In this document: in pieces, positions 28,914 to 34,381 of the stretch | Layout of the letters: each line of letters begins with the position of its first letter | Numbering within the stretch: position 1 is the first letter of the stretch | DNA from: JASHUC01 sp035606175 | GTDB lineage: Bacteria > Pseudomonadota > Gammaproteobacteria > Steroidobacterales > Steroidobacteraceae | DNA length: 34,381 nt | Reading direction: 5' to 3' | Assembly: GCA_035606175.1 (NCBI GenBank) | Contig: DATNFW010000002.1 | Location: 1 to 34,381 of the forward strand | Made by a program: the position numbers and the translations under genes | Notes under the pieces: generated by a model | The model's input: only the letters and a program-made list of their open reading frames with translations | What the model was told of the DNA's origin: nothing | Databases searched by the model: none

Positions 28914-31493
28914 TTACATGCTGTGTTTGATCTCGAGATCGAGCTCGAGGGGTGGGGCCGGGACGCCGGCATTCGTTCCCTGGCCGGCGGTCACCAAGTC
29001 GAAAAGGTTCAGGTAATACTTCTTGCCCGTGAGGTTCAGCACCTGAACGATTGCCTGCCAGTTTGCCTTGCTCGATTGCCAGCTGAGGTGCGTGTTGTAG
29101 ATGGTGTAGCCGCCGAGCCGATTGTAGGGATCGTTCACGGGATTGGTGTAGACGCCGCTGCGCGTGTTGGCATCCAGCCGCGCGGTCACCGAGCCCGCAT
29201 TCCCGACCGGCATCGTGTACTGCACGCCGGCACCGCCCGACCACTTCGGCGTCCAGGGCGTGACCATCGAGGGGGTCACGCCCGTGACGGGATTGACTGA
29301 CACGTACTCGAAGTGGAGCCAGCTCGCGTTGAGGTCGAACTGGAAGCCGCCGAAGCGGCCCTGTGACTCGACCTCCAAGCCCTTCTGATGGCCGGCGCCT
29401 GCATTGTAAGGCAGCGCGCAGGGTGCGCCGTAGGTGAGAAACGGAGGGAGGGCGCCCGACGCATGCGCGGCCGCCGTGGCCGCCGCGATCGAGGGAATGC
29501 TGTCGCAGTTGGTGAGGGTGAGCTGAATGTCGCGATACTGCGAGAAATATCCGTCGATGTTGAAGATCAGGTGATTGTCGAGCCACGTGGTTTTCAGCCC
29601 GGCCTCGTAGGTGGTGAGACTCTCGGGCTGGAACTGAATGGCCTGCGGAACATAGAAGGGACGCGGATCGACGCCGCCGCCCTTGAACCCCGTCGAGTAC
29701 TGGGCGTAGGCCATCGCCTCGTCCGTGAACTGGTAGTGCAGGGCCGCGCGCCAGTCCCACCGGGTCGCCGAGTAGGTCGAGGAGGCCCCATCGAGCGGGC
29801 TCACGAGCGTGGCCGAGCCGCCCAGGCCTCCTTGGAGATTGCGCCGGACGTAGTGGTATTCCTTGTCCTGCGATGTAAAGCGAGTGCCGAAGATCGCGTT
29901 GAGCTTCGATGTGAGATGCCAGGTGGTGTGCAGGAACCCCGCCTTGTCGTGCGCATCGATGGGATCGTTCTGATAGAAATTCAAGATTCCCGGGAAAGTC
30001 GGGATGGCATACCAGAGGTCCTCGTGGCCGAAGTACACCGTCTCCTCGCGGAAGTAGAAACCGCCCACCGTGTAATCGAGGAGCTTGCCCACGCTTCCAG
30101 TGAGGCGCAGCTCCTCGCTGAATTGATGGTGGCCCATCGACTCCGCGCCGAGATCCATCGGCCAGATCGAGACGTCGTTGTCGTGCACCCAGGTCGCGGA
30201 GTAACCACGCAGCGCAACGATGTTCTTCAACGAGAGGCTGTCCGTGGCCTTCCAATCGGTCGTGAGCGACACGCCCCAATTCTCGATCGTCTGGCGCGGA
30301 TTGACGCAGAACGCCGGATTGTTGCGGTTATCGCCGAGGCCCGGTATCTCGACGGGTGCTGGAATCGGGTTCGTGACCGCGGGCAGGCAGAAGTTCGTGT
30401 ACGCCGCGTAGAAGCTCTGCGGGAGCATCGCAGGCACGGCGGCCGAGCTGTAGGGCAGGAGATGCCCGTCGGTCGTCGGTACCGCGAGGGTCGGCGCGAA
30501 CACCGCGGCCGCGGAGCGGTTCGGCGGGGTGGTCAGGGGTCCCGGGCCCGCGTAGACGAGCGTCTCGCCCGGGGCTTCCTGGTTCGTATTCATCAGGTCG
30601 CCGATCAGATTGAATTCGAGGCGGTCGTTCGGCAACCAGCGCACCGCGGCTCGGCCGCCGGCATATCCCGTGCCGCCCAGTTTGCCCAGCTCGCAATGCG
30701 AGGTTTGCGAGAGGAATCCCGGCAGTACTGAGTACGTGCCCGTGACGCCGTTGATATCGGTCGCCGTAAAGCTGGGATTCGCGCAGCCGAAGTCATAGCG
30801 CGTGACGTAACCGTCCTGATGGTTGCCGACGCCGGTCAAGCGCACGAACAGACTGTCGGTGATGGGGAAATTGGTCGAGGCGCGCAGCTCCACGTGATTG
30901 CGGCTGCCGCCGAGCAAGTCGAACGTGGTGCTCTCGGTCGAGTCGGGCCGCTTGGAGAACAGCTTCACCGCGCCCCCCTCGGAGTTCATTCCCTCCAGGG
31001 TCCCTTGCGGGCCGCGCAGCACCTCGACGCGATCGAGATCGAGGAGGTCCATCAACGATCCGGTGAGCGTGCCGAAGTACACATCGTCGATGTAGATACC
31101 GACGCCCGGCTCGAGGGCCGGGTCGAGGTCGGCCTGCCCGATGCCGCGGATAAAGGCGGACATGGAAGGTCCGAACGCACCGGTCTCCGGTGCGAGCGAG
31201 ACACTCGGGGCGTCCTGAGTGATCTGCGTGAGGCTCGTCTGGCCCCGCTCGGCGATGGCGTTGCCGCTGATGGCGGTAATGGCGAGCGGCGTTTGCTGCA
31301 CGTTCTCCGCGCGGAACTGCGCGGTGACGACCACCTCTTGCAGTTGGTTGCCGCCGGCCGCAGGCGTCGTCTGTGCGGTCTGATTCTGTGCCGTTGTTTG
31401 AGGCGCGGTCTGTGCCCAGGCGGCGGTGCCCGCGACGAGCCCGAGCGCGCCGCAGAGACCTGCAATTCTGGATGGATCACGCAAGAGTCGCAT
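28914..31493 (-). CDS. TonB-dependent outer-membrane receptor (second)
   Basis: Outer-membrane transporter of 859 residues. Signal peptide MRLLRDPSRIAGLCGALGLV to TAAWAQ, a Gln/Thr-rich spacer, TonB box in LQEVVVTAQFR, plug domain (QQTPLAITAISGNAIAERGQ, AFIRGIGQADLD, EPGVGIYIDDVYF, LDLDRVEVLRGPQGTLEGMN) and a barrel that ends in LELDLEIKHSM, not the usual aromatic residue. In the plug the normally conserved LFGRN-x-x-GGAV reads LEGMNSEGGAV. It resembles the first receptor in plug and barrel, so the two probably arose by duplication or take up related compounds. The ATG at 31493 follows GAGGGGG. It has its own sigma-70-like promoter with two palindromes. Confidence 0.92.
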   Translation of the reverse strand: MRLLRDPSRIAGLCGALGLVAGTAAWAQTAPQTTAQNQTAQTTPAAGGNQLQEVVVTAQFRAENVQQTPLAITAISGNAIAERGQTSLTQITQDAPSVSLAPETGAFGPSMSAFIRGIGQADLDPALEPGVGIYIDDVYFGTLTGSLMDLLDLDRVEVLRGPQGTLEGMNSEGGAVKLFSKRPDSTESTTFDLLGGSRNHVELRASTNFPITDSLFVRLTGVGNHQDGYVTRYDFGCANPSFTATDINGVTGTYSVLPGFLSQTSHCELGKLGGTGYAGGRAAVRWLPNDRLEFNLIGDLMNTNQEAPGETLVYAGPGPLTTPPNRSAAAVFAPTLAVPTTDGHLLPYSSAAVPAMLPQSFYAAYTNFCLPAVTNPIPAPVEIPGLGDNRNNPAFCVNPRQTIENWGVSLTTDWKATDSLSLKNIVALRGYSATWVHDNDVSIWPMDLGAESMGHHQFSEELRLTGSVGKLLDYTVGGFYFREETVYFGHEDLWYAIPTFPGILNFYQNDPIDAHDKAGFLHTTWHLTSKLNAIFGTRFTSQDKEYHYVRRNLQGGLGGSATLVSPLDGASSTYSATRWDWRAALHYQFTDEAMAYAQYSTGFKGGGVDPRPFYVPQAIQFQPESLTTYEAGLKTTWLDNHLIFNIDGYFSQYRDIQLTLTNCDSIPSIAAATAAAHASGALPPFLTYGAPCALPYNAGAGHQKGLEVESQGRFGGFQFDLNASWLHFEYVSVNPVTGVTPSMVTPWTPKWSGGAGVQYTMPVGNAGSVTARLDANTRSGVYTNPVNDPYNRLGGYTIYNTHLSWQSSKANWQAIVQVLNLTGKKYYLNLFDLVTAGQGTNAGVPAPPLELDLEIKHSM

Positions 31494-31570
31494 CGCTACC
31501 CCCTCAAATAAGCGGTGCAACCGCGCCCCGATGCTCCGCGTTCCTGCCGATCGGCGACGAGGCTACGATC

Positions 31571-31583
31571 CGGGAAATTCCCG
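31571..31583. promoter_or_regulatory. 13-bp palindrome at the second receptor's start site
   Basis: CGGGAA-A-TTCCCG, perfect, overlapping the predicted transcription start (about 31581) of the second TonB receptor. A repressor bound here would block initiation. Confidence 0.45.
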
Positions 31584-31587
31584 CTCG

Positions 31588-31617
31588 AGGGTAGCGGGTG
31601 GCCTGACAGGCTGTCAA
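31588..31617 (-). promoter_or_regulatory. Sigma-70-like promoter of the second TonB receptor
   Basis: Minus strand: consensus -35 TTGACA (31612-31617), 18-nt spacer, poor -10 TACCCT (31588-31593). Predicted start near 31581, leader about 88 nt. A strong -35 with a poor -10 is typical of regulated promoters. Confidence 0.45.
31604..31616. promoter_or_regulatory. 13-bp palindrome on the -35 element
   Basis: TGACAG-G-CTGTCA, perfect, covering the -35 of the second receptor promoter; centre 33 bp (three helical turns) from the palindrome at 31571-31583. It also contains an overlapping GCCTG-A-CAGGC (31601-31611). Candidate operator; no regulator gene is adjacent. Confidence 0.45.
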
Positions 31618-31727
31618 TTGCGCGGTAACGCCGCGGATCGCTCACAAGTGAGGCTGCGCGCTCCCGGAACATTTCGACTTCGCTCGGAGTCGAGACGCTC
31701 TCGCGAAACCGCTCACGGGCGCACGCT

Positions 31728-31943
31728 TCAGCGGCGCGCCGAGCGGCGAAACAGGAACGTGAGGAGGAACAGTACGAGCCGCGCGTTGAGGAGCTTCAGC
31801 CCCTTGCGGGCCTCCTCGGGCTCGAGGCGCGCGCTCATCGGCATGGCGCCGAATACCTTGCCGCGGATCACGATGCGATTGCCGTCGCGCTCGATCGACT
31901 CGACGCGCATGAGCTCGCTGCCGTCGGAATTGATGAGCTTCAT
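31728..31943 (-). CDS. Small protein of unknown function in the catabolic cluster
   Basis: A 71-residue protein: MKLINSDGSELMRVESIERD, then RIVIRGKVFGAMPMSARLEP, then EEARKGLKLLNARLVLFLLT and a basic FRRSARR end. The first half looks like a small beta-sheet unit, the second a hydrophobic helix that could sit in or on the membrane. I recall similar small proteins beside aromatic-degradation genes, but no activity is known to me. It lies 44 bp after the alpha/beta hydrolase gene and is probably in its operon. The 234-bp gap that follows holds the second receptor's promoter region. Confidence 0.7.
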   Translation of the reverse strand: MKLINSDGSELMRVESIERDGNRIVIRGKVFGAMPMSARLEPEEARKGLKLLNARLVLFLLTFLFRRSARR

Positions 31944-31987
31944 CGAGTCCTCTTGCGGCGCGCGAGCGCTTGGAATCGTGCCGCTCG

Positions 31988-32818
31988 TTACGCGAGAAAC
32001 TTCGCGACGCAGTCGCGTGCCTCGGCGAGCTCATCGAGCACGAGGTGGCCGGCGCGCTCGAACAGGGCGAGCTTTGCGTTCGGCAAGCGCTCCATCCATT
32101 GCTCGGCGCGCCCGACCGGCGCGAGGCGGTCGTCCTTGGACCACACGAGGAGCGTCGGCATGTGCAGCCGATGCAGCCAGCGCGCGAGGTGAGGATTGAA
32201 AGGACCGTGCGGTGCGAGGCGCCGCGTCGAGCGCATCTCGCGGGCGATCGTTTCCGCGTGGCGCGCTTCGGCTGCGGGATTCTGCGGCAGGTGCGGTGCG
32301 AGGACGGAGCGGTCGTTGGCGATATAGGAGTACATCTCCTCGAGCGTCCACTCTCCCATCGGAGGTCCGGGATGGCGCGGATCGGGCAGACCCGCGGGCG
32401 CGACGAGCACGAGCCGCCGCACGCGCTGGGTGTGCGCCACCGCGAACTCCGCCGCCATCCAGCCCCCGAGCGAGAAGCCGACGAGATCGAACTGCCCGAG
32501 ATTGAGCTGATCGAACAGATCGAGATAGTGGAGCAGGTACTCGCCGATCGAGTCGAGCTCAGGTGCATCGTCCGAGGCGCCCCAGCCCGGGTGGTAGGGA
32601 GCGATCACCTTCATTCGATCGGTCCACGCCCGCGCGAAATCGAGGCCGTGCCAGCAGCCCGCTCCGTGCCAGTAGACGACGGGCCGACCGCTGCCGCCGA
32701 TCTGTACGACGGTGCGGACGCCGTTTACCAAATACTCGTGAGGTTTGAAACCCGCCGGCGGCGGCGCGCCGGTTGTGTCGCGCTCGGGCCCGGGATCCTC
32801 GCGTTGCACTTCGCTCAT
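31988..32818 (-). CDS. Alpha/beta-fold hydrolase
   Basis: A 276-residue serine hydrolase. VVYWHGAGCW forms the oxyanion-hole HG motif, the nucleophile elbow is GFSLGG (Ser116), the acid is in SKDDRLAP (Asp229 or Asp230) and the His is in AGHLVLDE (His258). The fold includes C-C bond hydrolases, esterases and lactonases; the substrate is not readable. Its ATG overlaps the stop of the metallo-hydrolase gene as TGATG, so the two hydrolases are translationally coupled and likely act in one pathway, for example on an ester or lactone before ring attack. Confidence 0.92.
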   Translation of the reverse strand: MSEVQREDPGPERDTTGAPPPAGFKPHEYLVNGVRTVVQIGGSGRPVVYWHGAGCWHGLDFARAWTDRMKVIAPYHPGWGASDDAPELDSIGEYLLHYLDLFDQLNLGQFDLVGFSLGGWMAAEFAVAHTQRVRRLVLVAPAGLPDPRHPGPPMGEWTLEEMYSYIANDRSVLAPHLPQNPAAEARHAETIAREMRSTRRLAPHGPFNPHLARWLHRLHMPTLLVWSKDDRLAPVGRAEQWMERLPNAKLALFERAGHLVLDELAEARDCVAKFLA

Positions 32819-33726
32819 CAGCGCGCTCTCCCCGATGCCGTGTGCGCGGGCGGCCGGCTGCCGCCCGCGGCCGATGCGAGGCTGTCAACTTCCGGCTCGG
32901 CATCCAGGCGGACGACGATGCCCTCGAGCGAGGCGGTCGGCGCGCGGTACTGGCGCATGACGGCCGGGTCGTGTCCCGGCACGATGAATCTCGGGTGCGA
33001 GGCGAGCTCCTCGAGCCGTCGCCATCCCTCGACCATCGCGGTTACGTCCGCGACGACCGGAAACGGGCTTTCGAGCTCGCGGTTGGCCGAGTAATGGCTC
33101 GCATCGGATGCGAGAACCAGCCAGCCGATGCGCGTCCAGAGACGCACGACCTGCAATCCGAGTGTGTGGCCGCCGATCAAGTGCACGGTGAGCCCAGGTG
33201 CGAGCTCGGCATCGCCCTCGTGAAAGTGCACGCGTCCCGCGTAGACATGCCGAACCATCGACGCGACTTCATCGACTTCGTATGCGGCGGAGAAGAACTT
33301 CGTCGCCATGTGGCGTCCGGTCGCGTAGGCGAGCTCGCGATCCTGGAGGTGAAAGCGAGCGCTGGGAAAGAGATCGAAATTGCCGACGTGATCGTAATGC
33401 AGATGCGTGAGGATCACATCCTGCACGGTCGACGCGCTCACGCCGAGCGCCTCGAGTCCCTCGACCGGTGAGCGCAGGAACTCGCGCTTGCGTCGGCGCG
33501 CAGCGGCTTCGTTGAAGCCGGTGTCGATGACGTAGGTCTCGGTGCCTCGGCGAGCGAGCCAAACGAAGTAGTCCATGCGCTCGGCGGTCTCGTGCGGATC
33601 GGAGCCGATGAAGTTTTCCGCGCCGCGCCGCGCAACCGTCGCGTACCGGATGGCGTAGACCTCGAACGGCGCGGATTCCGCCGCGAGTCCGGTGCCCGTC
33701 GCCGACCGTTTCGTTCCGCCCGCCAC
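32818..33726 (-). CDS. Metallo-beta-lactamase-fold hydrolase (AHL-lactonase-like)
   Basis: A 302-residue protein from the GTG at 33726. The metal site is complete: HLHYDH (His108, His110, Asp112, His113) after VILTHLHYDHVGNF, His187 in IGGHTLGLQ, Asp208 in LASDASHY and His252 in VPGHDP. FEVYAIRYATVARRGAENFI, DYFVWLARRGTETYVIDTGF and the overall spacing match the N-acyl-homoserine-lactonase-like group, many of which open lactones other than signals. An ATG at 33852 is in frame but adds 42 Arg-rich residues that overlap the start of the maleylacetate reductase gene, so it is not preferred. Coupled to the downstream alpha/beta hydrolase. Confidence 0.88.
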   Translation of the reverse strand: MAGGTKRSATGTGLAAESAPFEVYAIRYATVARRGAENFIGSDPHETAERMDYFVWLARRGTETYVIDTGFNEAAARRRKREFLRSPVEGLEALGVSASTVQDVILTHLHYDHVGNFDLFPSARFHLQDRELAYATGRHMATKFFSAAYEVDEVASMVRHVYAGRVHFHEGDAELAPGLTVHLIGGHTLGLQVVRLWTRIGWLVLASDASHYSANRELESPFPVVADVTAMVEGWRRLEELASHPRFIVPGHDPAVMRQYRAPTASLEGIVVRLDAEPEVDSLASAAGGSRPPAHTASGRAR

Positions 33727-33831
33727 TTTCCGGTTTCGCCCCGCTTGCACGCGCCGACGACCTCCGCGAATGAGTATCGCATGCGGGCCGTTGCGCCGTC
33801 GAAGGCGCGCTACACTCGCGCGATCGTCGAA

Positions 33832-33843
33832 CTCCTCGAGGAG
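33832..33843 (+). promoter_or_regulatory. Ribosome site of the maleylacetate reductase within a palindrome
   Basis: GAGGAGG lies six bases before the ATG at 33851, which supports that start. The site is half of a perfect 12-bp palindrome CTCCTCGAGGAG, so a folded leader or a bound protein could mask it. A possible -10 TACACT lies upstream at 33811-33816. Confidence 0.4.
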
Positions 33844-33850
33844 GCCCGGC

Positions 33851-34381
33851 ATGAGCAGCGGGAGCTGGACTCACATCGGATATGCGCAGGAGATCCGTTT
33901 CGGGCCGGGACGCGTGGCCGAGGCGCCGCGGCTCCTCGAGGCGCTGCGCGCAGAGCGCGTGCTGCTCGTGACGACCCATCGCGGCGCGCGGTCCGCCGCG
34001 GGAAGAAAGCTCATCGACGCGCTCGCGGGGCGGCTTGCCGCGGTATTCGATGAGGCGCGCTCTCACGTACCGCAGGGCGTTGCACAACGCGCATTCGCGC
34101 AGGCGCGGGCGGAGCGCATCGATGCGTTGGTGAGCCTCGGCGGCGGGTCGTGCGCCGATCTCGGCAAGGCCGTCTGCCATTTTGCGGAGCAGGCGCGCGG
34201 GGCAGTCGGGTCATCGTGCTTCGATCGACCCGCACTGGCGCACGTTGCGGTCCCTACGACCTACTCCGGCGCGGAGGTCACCCCGTTCTACGGCATGCTC
34301 GATGAGGCGGCGCATCGCAAGTCGGGAGCGGGCGGGCCGACGCTCGCTCCGGCCGGCCTCATCTACGATCCGGAGACAACG
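33851..34381 (+). CDS. Maleylacetate reductase, iron-alcohol-dehydrogenase family (3' end outside window)
   Basis: The frame runs 177 codons to the right edge without a stop. It starts MSSGSWTHIGYAQEIRFGPG, typical of the family, then has VLLVTTHRGARSA, the nucleotide-binding LVSLGGGSCADLGKAVC and AVPTTYSGAEVTPFYGM, close to the PTTYAGSEVTPxYG signature of maleylacetate reductases. The enzyme reduces maleylacetate to 3-oxoadipate with NAD(P)H. The product of the hydroxyquinol dioxygenase at 24685 is its substrate, so both ends of the cluster belong to one pathway. It is divergent from the metallo-hydrolase gene (124-bp gap). Confidence 0.9.
   Translation, partial: MSSGSWTHIGYAQEIRFGPGRVAEAPRLLEALRAERVLLVTTHRGARSAAGRKLIDALAGRLAAVFDEARSHVPQGVAQRAFAQARAERIDALVSLGGGSCADLGKAVCHFAEQARGAVGSSCFDRPALAHVAVPTTYSGAEVTPFYGMLDEAAHRKSGAGGPTLAPAGLIYDPETT

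Noticed and set aside
1..34381. Search for CRISPR repeats, insertion-sequence ends, integrases, attachment sites and replication origins.
   Set aside because: None seen; short repeats found are operator-like or terminators.

Overview
The window is about 34.4 kb of GC-rich chromosomal DNA (roughly two thirds G+C by eye). Gene content points to a Gram-negative proteobacterium, most likely a high-GC gammaproteobacterium of the Nevskiales/Steroidobacterales/Xanthomonadales type: sigma-54, two large TonB-dependent receptors, an OmpA-family lipoprotein-like protein, yqjD-yqjE-yqjK, HemJ and ergothioneine genes. The lineage is inference. No phage, insertion sequence, CRISPR array, rRNA or tRNA was seen.

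Left part (1-11.3 kb), regulation and stress: an OmpA-domain protein (5' end off the window), rpoN (sigma-54), a PAS hybrid histidine kinase, a small unknown protein, a DUF2383 protein, a half-length DUF4142 protein abutting a proton antiporter that lacks its first helix, an NtrC-type sigma-54 activator, a LuxR-type response regulator, a lone receiver protein, and on the other strand a yqjD-yqjE-yqjK-histidine kinase operon. Between the small unknown gene and the DUF2383 gene is a textbook sigma-54 promoter on the minus strand, followed 120 nt later by an intrinsic terminator with no open frame of merit: a candidate sigma-54-dependent small RNA.

Middle (11.3-21 kb), metabolism: apt, an autoregulated padR pair, egtB-egtD (ergothioneine), a ThDP-dependent decarboxylase/lyase divergent from fhs (formate-tetrahydrofolate ligase), hemJ, a Tat-exported NTF2-like protein and an unknown exported protein. 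Right (21-34.4 kb), aromatic catabolism: TonB receptor, SDR, a hydroxyquinol-type intradiol dioxygenase, acyl-CoA ligase and a single-chain glycyl-tRNA synthetase in one direction; a second TonB receptor, a small protein, an alpha/beta hydrolase and a lactonase-like metallo-hydrolase in the other; and the 5' part of a maleylacetate reductase. Hydroxyquinol dioxygenase plus maleylacetate reductase give hydroxyquinol to maleylacetate to 3-oxoadipate.

The main unexpected theme is a cluster of GG-N10-GC (-24/-12) sigma-54 promoters in gaps, nearly all at a fitting distance from a start codon: in front of rpoN itself, the small RNA, the LuxR-type regulator, egtB and the 20.4-kb unknown gene (strong), and DUF2383, yqjD and the first TonB receptor (weaker). 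With rpoN and an NtrC-type activator in the same window this looks like a local sigma-54 regulon linking stress and redox (ergothioneine) functions. All promoter, operator and small-RNA calls are by eye and untested.
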